Positions 43,485 to 52,468 of a stretch of 64,000 bases of DNA are shown one piece after another (the stretch's first letter is position 1; every line of letters starts with the position of its first letter). Source of the DNA: Phycisphaerae bacterium (GTDB lineage Bacteria > Planctomycetota > Phycisphaerae > Phycisphaerales > UBA1924); NCBI GenBank assembly GCA_014192545.1, contig BJHL01000003.1:372001-436000 (forward strand). Reading direction: 5' to 3'. The notes under the pieces are model-generated. The model was not told the DNA's origin, did no database searches, and saw nothing but the letters and a program-made list of their open reading frames with translations. The translations under genes and the position numbers were made by a program.

Positions 43485-45893
43485 TCACGCTGCGACCTTC
43501 TGCTTCATCGAATACGCAGCCTTCTTCATCGCCGCAGGCTTGCCCTCCGTCGTCGTGGACGAAGAGTTCGCGTCTGCGAGTTTGAACCTTGAAACCAGCT
43601 CGCGAAGTTGCTCAGCCTTGCTGCTCAATTCGCTGCTAGCCTGCGCCGCCTGAGCCGCACCGCTGGTGGCTTCACGCGTCACACTGTTGATGTTCTCCAG
43701 GCTTCGGCTGATCTGTTCGCTCGCGCTGCCTTGCTGCTCCGCAGCCGCCGCGATGGTCTGAATCATCACCGCCACATCCTTGGCGTTGTTCACAATCATG
43801 TTCAGGCTCTCGCCAGCAGCCTGGGCCTTCTGCACGCCCACTTCAACCTGCTTGGTGCCGCCATCCATGCGTTCCACCGCCGTTCGCGTCTCATCCTGAA
43901 TTGCGCGAATGCTTTCGCCAACTTCTTCCGTCGCTTTCTGCGTCCGCTCTGCAAGCTTGCGAACTTCATCAGCAACCACCGCAAAGCCGCGGCCATGCTC
44001 ACCGGCACGCGCCGCTTCAATCGCAGCGTTGAGGGCCAGCAAGTTGGTTTGATCAGCAATGTCATTAATGACCTTGATGATCTCGCCAATCTGCTCGCCG
44101 CGCTTGCCCAGTTCCGTCACGCTCGCGCTGCTCGCGCTCACAGCTTCATTGATTGACTGCATACCCGCAACCGTCTCGGCGACCACCTGCCCGCCTTGCG
44201 TTGCGCTCCGCCCGCTGGCCTCCGCGCGATCCCGCGCAGTGGCCGACTTGGCACCAACTTCGACAACACTCGCGGCCATTTCCTGCACCGCGCTACTGAT
44301 TTGTGTCACCTGCTCGGCTTGCTGATCCATGCCGCGGGCCATCTCTTCACTGCTGGCTGCAATTTCAGTCGCTGCTGCAGCAACATCCTGCGCACTGCCA
44401 CGCACTTGCAGCATGATGTCTTGAATGCGAACCACAAACGCGTTGAACCACTTGCCCAGTTCGCCCAGTTCATCGGGCCGCTGCTCGTCCACGCGTCGCG
44501 TCAGGTCCGCTTCACCTTGTGCAATGTCCTTGAGCCGTTCGATCAACAAGTTGATTGGCTTGGTGATGCTGCGCGCCGTGAACAAGGCAGTGAACACGCC
44601 AGTGAGCAGCGCAATGCCACCCACAACCTTCACCATCATCATTTCTTTGGCGAGCGTTGCCTCGGCCGCAGCCTGCACCTCGCGCTTCTCATTCGTCAGC
44701 GCTTGGTTCAGTCCCATGCTCAACTGCCCCAGCTTCACTCCCATCGGATCCAGTTTTTCTTTGCGATCCTCAACCATCGTCTGCTGAAGCTCAAAAACCT
44801 CAGTTCCAATCGCAATGTACTTGTTCAGCGTTTCAAGGCCTTCTGCCGCCAGTTCCCGGTGAGCAACTGCCTTCGCGTCCTTCGCAAGAATTTGCAAATT
44901 GTCGCTGACACTCTTGCTGCCAATGGTCACCTTTTCGAATTCCTTCTTGTCGTTTGTCACCAGGAATCGCGCCACGCCCAGCCGCGTCAGGTTGACACTT
45001 GCCAAGGCTTCATACGCCAGTTCCGCGTGCTTCGAGTCGTCAGAATCTTGCACATGCTTCGAGTCGCCAGAATCGTGCACATGCTTTGCAAGCTCGTGCA
45101 CCGTGGCTTCCAGTTTTTCACCCGTAGGTCCGCACTGCTTGTAGAAGGCCTCAAGGCCTTCTGCCGCCAGTTCCCGGTGAATAACTGCATTCGCGTACTT
45201 CGCAAGAATTTGCAAATTGTCGCTGACACTCTTGCTGCCAACGGTCGCCTTTTCGAATTCCTTCTTGTCGTTTGTCACCAGGAATCGCGTCACGCCCAGC
45301 CGCGTCAGGTTGACACTTGCCAAGGCTTCATACGCCAGTTCCGCATGCTTCGAGTCGCCAGAATCTTGCACATGCTTCGAGTCGCCAGAATCTTGCACAT
45401 GCTTCGAGTCGCCAGAATCTTGCACATGCTTTGCAAGCTCGCGCACCGTGGCTTCCAGTTTTTCACCCGTAGGTCCGCACTGCTTGTAGAAGGTCTCAAA
45501 TCGCTTGTCCGTCGCTGCGATCAGTGCACGTGCGGCAGATTCATATGCGTCGCTCGTGGTTGCAATGGTCTCCACCACCTTCACAACTTCTGCATTCTCC
45601 GACATCTTCGTCAAGTTGTCTCGGTACGTGCGCACGTCTTTGGTCGCATCCTCAAACTGCTTCGCGCGCTCAGGCGAAGGTTCAACCGCATACCGGTTGG
45701 TCGCCAGTCGCAACTGACGCATGCTTCCATCCAGTTCGCCGGCGACGCGGATCATGTCCGCCAGTTGCACCAACTCAGCATTGCTCTTGCCCGCCTGCTG
45801 CCCCATGTACAGCCCCAACCCCGCGACAGTCGCCATCAAGGCTACGGATCCGCCAAAGCCCAACGCCAGTTTCCGTGCGATCGTAAAACGCAT
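43485..45893 (-). CDS. Methyl-accepting chemotaxis protein with duplicated sensor segment
   Basis: 802 residues from the ATG at 45893. An N-terminal helix ([20 protein letters not shown]) leads to a periplasmic helical sensor, a second helix ([20 protein letters not shown]), a HAMP domain and the cytoplasmic signalling tip, seen in [20 protein letters not shown] and [20 protein letters not shown]. The C-terminus has no NWETF-type pentapeptide. The sensor contains a tandem duplication of about 106-115 residues starting [16 protein letters not shown], and within it three copies (then two) of the nine-residue unit HVQDSGDSK. No other chemotaxis gene is adjacent. Confidence 0.95.
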   Translation of the reverse strand: MRFTIARKLALGFGGSVALMATVAGLGLYMGQQAGKSNAELVQLADMIRVAGELDGSMRQLRLATNRYAVEPSPERAKQFEDATKDVRTYRDNLTKMSENAEVVKVVETIATTSDAYESAARALIAATDKRFETFYKQCGPTGEKLEATVRELAKHVQDSGDSKHVQDSGDSKHVQDSGDSKHAELAYEALASVNLTRLGVTRFLVTNDKKEFEKATVGSKSVSDNLQILAKYANAVIHRELAAEGLEAFYKQCGPTGEKLEATVHELAKHVHDSGDSKHVQDSDDSKHAELAYEALASVNLTRLGVARFLVTNDKKEFEKVTIGSKSVSDNLQILAKDAKAVAHRELAAEGLETLNKYIAIGTEVFELQQTMVEDRKEKLDPMGVKLGQLSMGLNQALTNEKREVQAAAEATLAKEMMMVKVVGGIALLTGVFTALFTARSITKPINLLIERLKDIAQGEADLTRRVDEQRPDELGELGKWFNAFVVRIQDIMLQVRGSAQDVAAAATEIAASSEEMARGMDQQAEQVTQISSAVQEMAASVVEVGAKSATARDRAEASGRSATQGGQVVAETVAGMQSINEAVSASSASVTELGKRGEQIGEIIKVINDIADQTNLLALNAAIEAARAGEHGRGFAVVADEVRKLAERTQKATEEVGESIRAIQDETRTAVERMDGGTKQVEVGVQKAQAAGESLNMIVNNAKDVAVMIQTIAAAAEQQGSASEQISRSLENINSVTREATSGAAQAAQASSELSSKAEQLRELVSRFKLADANSSSTTTEGKPAAMKKAAYSMKQKVAA
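44829..45146 (-). repeat. Sensor-domain tandem duplication, copy 2
   Basis: A 318-base unit inside the chemoreceptor gene, nearly identical in DNA to the adjacent 345-base unit. It encodes [19 protein letters not shown] to LAAEGLET. It has two nine-residue HVxDSxDSK units where copy 1 has three, which accounts for the 27-base length difference. Confidence 0.9.
45147..45491 (-). repeat. Sensor-domain tandem duplication, copy 1
   Basis: A 345-base unit directly before copy 2 in the protein. It contains three exact 27-base copies encoding HVQDSGDSK at about 45350-45430. Long stretches are base-identical to copy 2, so the duplication is recent or kept uniform by gene conversion. Confidence 0.9.
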
Positions 45894-46198
45894 GTCCACA
45901 CACTTCCTCTCTGAAGCCTGACAAGTCCTGTTGCCTGACAAAGGATCGCCGCCACATCCCACATTGCACACGGCTTACCAAACATCGGGAACTCAGTCAA
46001 CCAACATGAACGTCCGTTTATTCCGGCACAAAAATACGTAGAATTCGCAGCAATGCAGCTTCGCAATCTTGGGGTGTCCACCCCGTTCAAGTGCAGATAT
46101 CAGCCCTTCACCACACACGCATAGACTCTGATTCGCTATCAATCCGCCCGCTCCCCGTCGCACGCGCGACATGAGCCGGGCCGCATCGGAGGTCTCCC
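45894..46198. other. Intergenic region between divergent chemoreceptor and Skp-like genes
   Basis: 305 bases carrying the promoters of both divergent genes. No clear -35/-10 pair, hairpin or small gene could be picked out. Confidence 0.5.
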
Positions 46199-46948
46199 AT
46201 GGCTTGCTGTGTTTCGCGTGTCGGTTTGGTCCTCGCCGTCGTTATTGGTGCAGGCGTCGCCGGTGCCCTCGTCGCCTCGCTCGCGCACCCCACGCAAGCC
46301 GTTGCGCAGTCGTCACCCGCCGCTACTCAGCGCATCGCCACCGTCGACACCCTCGCCATCGTCGAGCGCATGGTCCTCTCCGACCGCTACAAGCCTGCCC
46401 GCGACAAACTCACCGAAGAAAAGAACGCTGGTCTCAAGGTCATCCGCGACAGCATCGCCAATCTCGAAGAGCGCGCCAAGGGCCTCGCCCAGGACAGCCC
46501 CGAGCTGCAAGGTCTCGCCCAACAATACAACCAGCTCACCCAAAGCCTCCAAAGCGAAGAACAAAAGGCCATCGCCGAGCAAGACGTTTTCAACGCCCAG
46601 CAAATCGCCGAAGCCTACCGCCTCGTCACAGACGCCGCGACCAAACTCGGCACCGAACGCGGCTACTCGCACGTGGTCCAAACCCGCGGTGGTGAAGTCA
46701 GCTTCCGCAGCCGAGGCGTCGCGGGCACCATCCAAGAGATCCTCGCTCGCAATGTCATCTCCAGCCCCACGGCTGATGATCTCACGCCGGCCCTCATCGA
46801 CCAATTCGGCGTCGCCAACGTCGATATCGAGGCACCTGCCGCCGGCGCCGCGCCCGCTGCCCCCGCCGCGCCACAAACTGCTCCCGCTGCCACGCAACCC
46901 GCGACTGCTCCCCAACCTCCCTCGCAGCCCGCAACGCAGCCGAAGTAA
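46199..46948 (+). CDS. OmpH/Skp-like periplasmic chaperone
   Basis: 249 residues; GGAGG lies just before the ATG. A long signal peptide (VGLVLAVVIGAGVAGALVAS) is followed by RIATVDTLAIVERMVLSDRY, the usual first strand of Skp, then a coiled-coil tentacle region (EEKNAGLKVIRDSIANLEER to SEEQKAIAEQDVFNAQQIAE) and a second strand block (GYSHVVQTRGGEVSFRS). The last 40 residues are Ala/Pro/Thr/Gln-rich. Skp proteins hold unfolded outer-membrane proteins during transport. No bamA gene is adjacent, unlike in many bacteria. Confidence 0.88.
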   Translation: MACCVSRVGLVLAVVIGAGVAGALVASLAHPTQAVAQSSPAATQRIATVDTLAIVERMVLSDRYKPARDKLTEEKNAGLKVIRDSIANLEERAKGLAQDSPELQGLAQQYNQLTQSLQSEEQKAIAEQDVFNAQQIAEAYRLVTDAATKLGTERGYSHVVQTRGGEVSFRSRGVAGTIQEILARNVISSPTADDLTPALIDQFGVANVDIEAPAAGAAPAAPAAPQTAPAATQPATAPQPPSQPATQPK

Positions 46949-46977
46949 AACTCGCAGAAATACGCAGCGTCAACAAC

Positions 46978-47003
46978 AAACCCGTGCACTCGCGCGGGTT
47001 TTT
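46978..47003 (+). terminator. Intrinsic terminator of the Skp-like gene
   Basis: The hairpin AAACCCGTGC / GCGCGGGTTT with a short loop and one mismatch is followed by a run of T residues on the plus strand, 30 bases after the stop. Confidence 0.8.
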
Positions 47004-47047
47004 CCTTGCTTCCTGCTCGCATGGCCAGCGTTGCTCGCCACTCGCCC

Positions 47048-48325
47048 TCACGCCGCCAGCAACTTGATCGCCCGCCGCTGATCCGTCGCGCATCGCATGC
47101 GAATAGCCAGTGTCGTGATGTCATCAGCCTGATGCAAACTGCCGCATTGCTCATCGAGCATGTATTCAAGCTGCGTGAGCACCGCCGAAGGATCATGATC
47201 CGCGAGCCGCGTGAACAGCGACTCTAAGTGTTCAACATGCGCATGCGTGTGCTTGCCTTGCTGCAGCCGCACCGCCCGCAGAGTCTTCTCAACCGGAAAC
47301 GCCGCTTCAAGCCCATCGGTGTACAGCACGAGCGTCTCCGCGGGCGACAGTTTGCAAGTCACGCACGGAAACTCGGCATCACTAAACACGCCCAGCAAGG
47401 GCCCGTCTGTCTCAATTTCTCGCGCACCCTTGTTACCCATCAGCACCGGTGCCGGATGTCCCGCCCCCGCAATCTGCAGCTCGCCCGTTAGCGGATTCAA
47501 CATGCCATACACCGCCGTAGCGAATCGCCCCGTGTGCAAACTGCTATCCAGCAAACGCTTGTTCAATCGCTCCAGCACCTGCGAAGGCGAAAGCTCGTTC
47601 TCATCGCGATCCGCACTCAGCAAGCTGTTCGTCAGCACCATCGTCAACAGTGCCGCTGGGACGCCATGCCCCACCGCATCAGCCACAAAGAACGCCACGC
47701 GTCCATCAACCAACTGCCGGACGTGATAGATATCTCCCGAAACTGCATTGACTGGCCGATACACCACGCCCATCTCAAGTTGCTCAACAACCGGCAACGA
47801 TGACGCTGTAAACTCGTGCTGCACGCCCGCCGCCAAGTGCAACTCCTCGTGCATCCGCTCCACTTCCGCACCTGCGCCCGCTTGCACCCGCATCGTTATC
47901 GAAAGCTCGCGCGAAACCTGATCCACCAGGTCCTGCCGCGCTGCCAACGCAAACAGCATCGCGCCAATCACGCTTGCCGATGTATCCGAAGGCTGCACGA
48001 TGATCCCCTGCTGCTGCAGATGCTTCCATCGCGCATGCTCTTCCGCAACAATCACCGCTGGCAAGTTCGCCGTGTACAGTTCATCCACGCATCGATCAAC
48101 CGCCTCCGCCGAGTGCCACTTGCCCACCACCAGTAGTGCCGCTGCGGACCGCGTACGCAGCGTTTCATCACCCGCGCACAGCCTCGCCAGCAACTGCTCG
48201 AACGTCATGCGCTGCAAACTCGGCCCATGCTCATCAGGCCACGCCGCGAGCACGCCGCGCAGCAGATCCGCCTCTCGCTCGCACGCCGATCCCGATGTCG
48301 CAACAAGAAGGTTGTGTTGTCCCAT
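47048..48325 (-). CDS. SpoIIE/RsbU-type PP2C serine phosphatase
   Basis: 425 residues from the ATG at 48325, which has AGGA seven bases upstream. Residues 1-140 resemble a degenerate response-regulator receiver (LLVVGKWHSAEAVDRCVDEL, AVIVAEEHARWKHLQQQGII). A helical linker leads to the PP2C domain with VNAVSGDIYHVRQLVDGRVA, FFVADAVGHGVPAALLTMVL, AGAGHPAPVL and VLYTDGLEAAF, which carry the metal-binding Asp residues. Such phosphatases usually act on an anti-sigma-factor antagonist in partner-switching control. No such partner is encoded nearby. Confidence 0.92.
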   Translation of the reverse strand: MGQHNLLVATSGSACEREADLLRGVLAAWPDEHGPSLQRMTFEQLLARLCAGDETLRTRSAAALLVVGKWHSAEAVDRCVDELYTANLPAVIVAEEHARWKHLQQQGIIVQPSDTSASVIGAMLFALAARQDLVDQVSRELSITMRVQAGAGAEVERMHEELHLAAGVQHEFTASSLPVVEQLEMGVVYRPVNAVSGDIYHVRQLVDGRVAFFVADAVGHGVPAALLTMVLTNSLLSADRDENELSPSQVLERLNKRLLDSSLHTGRFATAVYGMLNPLTGELQIAGAGHPAPVLMGNKGAREIETDGPLLGVFSDAEFPCVTCKLSPAETLVLYTDGLEAAFPVEKTLRAVRLQQGKHTHAHVEHLESLFTRLADHDPSAVLTQLEYMLDEQCGSLHQADDITTLAIRMRCATDQRRAIKLLAA

Positions 48326-48494
48326 ACGTTCCTCAGCCAAAGGTGCGAGCGTCGCAGCCATGCGACACCAAACACCCATCGGCCAACGCCCTCTCGCATT
48401 CACTCGCTCTCAATTGCGACAAACTAATCCGCTCTCGCCCAGTGCGCCTATTCCACCTCGGCAAGAGCATCGGCTTGTTCTCGGGCGATGACGA

Positions 48495-49025
48495 TTATCG
48501 CCGGTTCCTCACCAGCCACACCGCGTTGACGACTACGCCACCAGCCGCAGCCGTCACAAGTGCGCCGATGATCAACAACCCCGCGATACGCCACAACTGA
48601 CCATCCTCAAAACCAACCGGCGTGATAAATGCATCGTCGGGGCGACTTGGATCAACCGAGACCTCAACGGTCATCACGCCACGCGCCATCTGCGCATCCC
48701 ACTTTTTCCAGTCTGAAAGCGGTATCAGATTCCCACCCGTACCCACTTCACTGCACTGATACGCAGCACCGCCAGCGGTGTACGCGACCGTTGCCTGCAC
48801 CTTCGCCAAAAAGTTGGAACCTCCACGGCGTCGACTTCTTTCAACAGTCTCGGTCTTGATCGCAGGCTGCACAAGCGTGCCCTGCACGCGAATTCGTCCA
48901 AATTCAAGCGAACGAAACGTCGAACTGACGTGATTCGTCATGGTGATGAATGAAATCAATACTGCCAGAACAACGCTGAAGAAGATCAGCGGCCCCACCC
49001 CACGTTCTGGAACCTCAAACCTCAT
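48495..49025 (-). CDS. DUF3592 membrane protein
   Basis: 176 residues. Two membrane helices (PLIFFSVVLAVLISFITM and LLIIGALVTAAAGGVVVNAV) flank an external beta-rich part with YTAGGAAYQCSEVG and VEVSVDPSRPDDAFITPVGF, the pattern of the DUF3592 family of unknown function. The start overlaps the stop of the pterin dehydratase gene by ATGA, so it is coupled to it. Confidence 0.8.
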   Translation of the reverse strand: MRFEVPERGVGPLIFFSVVLAVLISFITMTNHVSSTFRSLEFGRIRVQGTLVQPAIKTETVERSRRRGGSNFLAKVQATVAYTAGGAAYQCSEVGTGGNLIPLSDWKKWDAQMARGVMTVEVSVDPSRPDDAFITPVGFEDGQLWRIAGLLIIGALVTAAAGGVVVNAVWLVRNRR

Positions 49026-49330
49026 GCCTTCGCCGGCTTCTTCACCAACTTCTTCGCCAACTCGTCACACTTGCTCGCCAAATCAAAGTCCTTCGCCGTT
49101 ATGCCGTTCGCGTCATGCGTCGCCAGCGTCAGCGTCACCTTGCTATAGCGAATCAAAATGTCGGGATGGTGGGCGGCAGCCTCCGCCGTCGTCGCGACCT
49201 GATCCACGAACTTCATGGCGGTCATAAAGTCCGGAAACAAATACGTCCGCTGAATCGCCTCCCCCGCCAGCGACCACTCCTTGGCCTTCTTGAGCTGCGC
49301 TTCAACCTGCGCAACAGTCATCTTCTCCAT
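49022..49330 (-). CDS. 4a-hydroxytetrahydrobiopterin dehydratase (pterin-4a-carbinolamine dehydratase)
   Basis: 102 residues, the usual size. The active-site pattern is complete: EAAAHHPDILIRYSKVTLTL followed by THDANGITAKDFDLASKCD. It recycles oxidised pterin cofactor or acts in a related folate/molybdopterin-linked step. The ATG at 49330 or at 49321 (the latter with GGAG upstream) is the start. It is divergent from the GluQ-type gene and coupled to DUF3592. Confidence 0.93.
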   Translation of the reverse strand: MEKMTVAQVEAQLKKAKEWSLAGEAIQRTYLFPDFMTAMKFVDQVATTAEAAAHHPDILIRYSKVTLTLATHDANGITAKDFDLASKCDELAKKLVKKPAKA

Positions 49331-49364
49331 GAGGCTTTTCTCTTTCCCACGGCGCGCGACCGGT

Positions 49365-50384
49365 ATGGATCGCGGGCAACCACACACTGTAGCATTGCGT
49401 CCCTTGCCCACCACTCCCTCACCAACTCCTACCACCCGTCTGGCCCCCAGCCCCACCGGCGCGCTCCACCTCGGCAACGCGCGCACATTTCTGGTCACTT
49501 GGGCCTTGGCCCGCCAGCAAAACATGCGCATCGTCCTCCGCATCGAGGACCTCGACACCCCGCGCGTCAAGCCGGGCGTGCTCGATCTCACCATCGATCT
49601 GCTCACTTGGCTGGGCATCGACTGGGACACTGGCCCCATCATCCAATCGCACGATCTGCGTCATCATCACGCCGCGATGCAGCATCTGGTCGCCAATCGA
49701 CACGCCTTTCCTGACACGCGCACCCGCCGCGAACTGGAAGCACTCGCCTCTCCCCAAAGCGCGCCCAACGAAGGCTCGCACGAACTTGTCTTTCCTGCTT
49801 CGCTGCGACCTGCCACGCTTCCCACGACCTTCACCGACGATGCTCCCGCCTGGCGTTTCATCACGCCGGCCGAGCCGATCCCGTTCCACGACGAGTTCGC
49901 CGGCCCGCAAACCACGCATCCCGCCCAAACCATCGGCGACTTCATCATCTGGACCCGCCGAGACGCTGCCACGCCGGGCCAACCCGCCTATCAACTCGCC
50001 GTCGTCGTCGATGACTTCCGCCAAGCCATCACCCACGTCATTCGCGGCGACGACCTCATCGAAAGCACTGGCCGGCAACTCCTCCTCGCCCGCGCGCTGG
50101 GCCATACCACGCAGCCAACCTACCTCCATCTGCCGCTCATTCGCGGCTCTGACGGCCGACGCCTCGCCAAGCGCCACGGCGACACGCGACTGGACACCTA
50201 CCGCGATCGTGGCGTCTCCGCCGAGCGCGTGATCGGGCTCGTCGCGTATTGGTCAGGCATCACCCCTTCGCGAAGTGCGATGTCTGCCGCCGACTTTCGT
50301 TCGGCCCTCCAACTCTCTACCATACCAAAGGGTCCTATTACTTTCACCGCAGAGGATGACGCATGGCTGCTTGCACGATCTTGA
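49365..50384 (+). CDS. Glutamyl-Q tRNA(Asp) synthetase-like protein
   Basis: About 339 residues, the length of a truncated GluRS without the anticodon-binding domain. The HIGH-type motif is RLAPSPTGALHLGNARTFLV, then VLRIEDLDTPRVKPG and LTWLGIDWDTGP, QLAVVVDDFRQAITHVIRGD, and the KMSKS-like RLAKRHGDTRLDTYRDRG. GluQ enzymes attach glutamate to queuosine in tRNA-Asp. The zinc-binding Cys residues typical of GluQ are missing here: the segment reads AFPDTRTRRELEAL. The ATG at 49365 is one of several possible starts. Its 3' end overlaps the next gene by 22 bases. Confidence 0.85.
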   Translation: MDRGQPHTVALRPLPTTPSPTPTTRLAPSPTGALHLGNARTFLVTWALARQQNMRIVLRIEDLDTPRVKPGVLDLTIDLLTWLGIDWDTGPIIQSHDLRHHHAAMQHLVANRHAFPDTRTRRELEALASPQSAPNEGSHELVFPASLRPATLPTTFTDDAPAWRFITPAEPIPFHDEFAGPQTTHPAQTIGDFIIWTRRDAATPGQPAYQLAVVVDDFRQAITHVIRGDDLIESTGRQLLLARALGHTTQPTYLHLPLIRGSDGRRLAKRHGDTRLDTYRDRGVSAERVIGLVAYWSGITPSRSAMSAADFRSALQLSTIPKGPITFTAEDDAWLLARS

Positions 50385-51133
50385 ACGCTTCACTCGCCAC
50401 ACGCACCGCAGGCGTGCTGCTGCTCGCCGCGTCACTCACCACCGCAAGCTGCGGCCAAAACGCTCCAACCACGCCAGCGACCAAACCCGTGGAAACCAAA
50501 CCCGCCGACAGCAAGCAACCCGAAACAAAACCTGCGGACGCAAAACCGGCCGAATCCAAGCCTGCTGAAACCAAGCCAGCCGAAACGAAACCAGCCGAAA
50601 CAAAACCCGCAACACCCGCAATCGACGAAGCCGCTTGGCCCGCACCCGCCAATCCAATCGGCTCGCTTGAAACCATGGACGTCAAACTGGGTGATCGCAC
50701 CTTCAGCCTCGAAAAAGCCGTCACCAATGATTCTCGCTTTGGCGGTCTTTCCGGTCGCCGCGAAATCGCTGCAACCGGCGGCATGATCTTCATCTTCGGC
50801 CAGCCCCAACTCATGCAATTCGTGATGCGCGATTGTCCCATCCCCATCGACATCATCTACGTCGACTCAGGCGGCCGGGTCACGGCGATGTACAACATGC
50901 AACCCGAAGCGCCGCGCACGCAAGCCGAGAAAGACATCAGCGCGATCACCCGCGTCAACAAAGCCTACGAAGATCGCCTGAAGAAATACTCCAGCCGATT
51001 CGACGCGATCATCGCCATCGAACTCAAAGGCGGCACGCTCAACATCAACAACAGCAACCCGGGTGGCATCGAGCTCAAAGTGGGGCAGAAGCTTGATCTG
51101 GATATGCAGGCGCTTCGCAAGTTGGCGAAGTGA
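50363..51133 (+). CDS. DUF192 lipoprotein with KPAETKPA repeats
   Basis: 256 residues. The signal peptide ends in a lipobox-like T-T-A-S-C. Next is a repetitive spacer of about 45 residues made of TKPAE/TKPAD/SKPAE units, which probably spans the periplasm. The DUF192 domain follows: FGGLSGRREIAATGGMIFIF and MQFVMRDCPIPIDIIYVDSG. The function of DUF192 is unknown. It starts inside the end of the GluQ-type gene, so the two are probably co-transcribed. Confidence 0.88.
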   Translation: MAACTILNASLATRTAGVLLLAASLTTASCGQNAPTTPATKPVETKPADSKQPETKPADAKPAESKPAETKPAETKPAETKPATPAIDEAAWPAPANPIGSLETMDVKLGDRTFSLEKAVTNDSRFGGLSGRREIAATGGMIFIFGQPQLMQFVMRDCPIPIDIIYVDSGGRVTAMYNMQPEAPRTQAEKDISAITRVNKAYEDRLKKYSSRFDAIIAIELKGGTLNINNSNPGGIELKVGQKLDLDMQALRKLAK

Positions 51134-51195
51134 CGCATCTTGTCTTCCATCCGGACCTTCGCAGAGCCTCAGGTCCGGCGTCGGGTGGCGCGCTC

Positions 51196-51837
51196 TTACT
51201 CCGTCCCGTACATTCTGTCACCCGCATCGCCTAAGCCTGGGCAAATAAATCCCTTTTCGTTGAGTTGCCGATCCACCGCTGCGGTGTAGATCGTCATGTC
51301 AGGGTGATCGCGCCGCAATCGCGTGATGCCTTCGGGGCTTGCGACCAGACAGATCATCCGCATGTCGCTGGCACCTTCGTCCTTGAGAATTCTCGCCGCG
51401 GCACTCGCGCTACCGCCTGTTGCGAGCATCGGATCAACCAAAATCACAGGCCCAGCCGCGATGTCTTTGGGCAAGCGTTGCAGGTAAACGCGCGGCTCAA
51501 GCGTGTGCTCATCACGAGCAAGCCCCAAGTGTCCGATGCGTGCCTCGGGCATCATTTCCATGATGCCCTCGGCCATGCCCAGCCCGCTGCGCAGCACTGG
51601 CACCACCGTCACGGCGGCACTCAGCCGCTGACACGTCATCGTCTCGATAGGTGTCTCGATCCGCACGCCGTGCGTGGGCAAACCTTCGGTCACTTCATAC
51701 ACCATCAGCCCGGCGATTTGATACAGCAGGGCGCGAAAGGGCCGGTGGCTGACCGACTTGTCGCGCAGGTAAGAGAGCTTGTGTTGGATCAGCGGATGAT
51801 CGAAGACAACAACGCCGGGTGCGTATTCGCGGGCCAT
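51196..51837 (-). CDS. upp: Uracil phosphoribosyltransferase
   Basis: 213 residues; it converts uracil and PRPP to UMP in pyrimidine salvage. The family start is VVVFDHPLIQHKLSYLRDKS. The middle contains VVPVLRSGLGMAEGIMEMMP, the PRPP loop is VILVDPMLATGGSASAAARI, and the C-terminal uracil-binding block is KGFICPGLGDAGDRMYGT. The ATG at 51837 fits; the frame is open further upstream through a low-complexity GGGAACGGAGAACGG stretch that is not coding. Confidence 0.96.
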   Translation of the reverse strand: MAREYAPGVVVFDHPLIQHKLSYLRDKSVSHRPFRALLYQIAGLMVYEVTEGLPTHGVRIETPIETMTCQRLSAAVTVVPVLRSGLGMAEGIMEMMPEARIGHLGLARDEHTLEPRVYLQRLPKDIAAGPVILVDPMLATGGSASAAARILKDEGASDMRMICLVASPEGITRLRRDHPDMTIYTAAVDRQLNEKGFICPGLGDAGDRMYGTE

Positions 51838-51911
51838 GGGGGATGGTAGAGGGAGCGGGGAACGGAGAACGGAGAACAGGGAGAGTGAGTGGGTGAGGAT
51901 ATTGAATTGGG

Positions 51912-52424
51912 CTATACCGTTCTCAATGCGGCAATTTGATCGTGTATAGGTTTGCCCGCAACCACCGCGTCCGGCCACACCTCGGCCAGCGGCTGCAACA
52001 CAAACAATCGCTCACACATCCGCGGATGCGGCAACGTCAGATACGGCGCGGCGCTCTCGTCATGCATCACGACGTCACCAAAGAGCAACAAGTCAAGATC
52101 AAGCGTGCGCGGCCCCCATCGCTGCTGGGACGAACGATCTCGACCATGCGCCATCTCGATGCGAAGCAACGCCGCCAGCAAGCCACGCGGCGTGAGGCAT
52201 GTCGCGACGCGCACGCACGCGTTCAGATACATGCCTTGCACGCCAGGCCCCACCGGCGCAGTCTCATGCAATCGCGAAGTCGCGACAACTGCCGTCATGG
52301 GCAAGGCTGCAATCGCCGCGACCGCGCTGCGAAGCGTCTGCTCGCGATCGCCAAGATTGCTCCCCATCGCGATAGCGGCGTGGACCGGGAGCGTCTGATT
52401 GCGAGCGTCACTTTGCACACCCAA
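51912..52424 (-). CDS. folK: 2-amino-4-hydroxy-6-hydroxymethyldihydropteridine diphosphokinase
   Basis: 170 residues. It activates the pterin precursor of folate with ATP. Motifs are AAIAMGSNLGDREQTLRSAV, TAPVGPGVQGMYLNACVRV, and the catalytic RWGPRTLDLDLLLFGD with LTLPHPRMCERLFVLQPLAE. Another pterin-linked enzyme (the dehydratase at 49022) lies 2.6 kb away. It is divergent from the OPT transporter and shares its promoter region. Confidence 0.95.
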   Translation of the reverse strand: MGVQSDARNQTLPVHAAIAMGSNLGDREQTLRSAVAAIAALPMTAVVATSRLHETAPVGPGVQGMYLNACVRVATCLTPRGLLAALLRIEMAHGRDRSSQQRWGPRTLDLDLLLFGDVVMHDESAAPYLTLPHPRMCERLFVLQPLAEVWPDAVVAGKPIHDQIAALRTV

Positions 52425-52468
52425 GCGTAGTGACGCCGGGATTGCAGATTCCCTACTCTCGTATCCCT

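Noticed and set aside
44196-45914. A 572-residue frame antisense to the chemoreceptor gene
   Set aside because: Its repeats are just the complement of the duplicated sensor segment, and no known family pattern appears.
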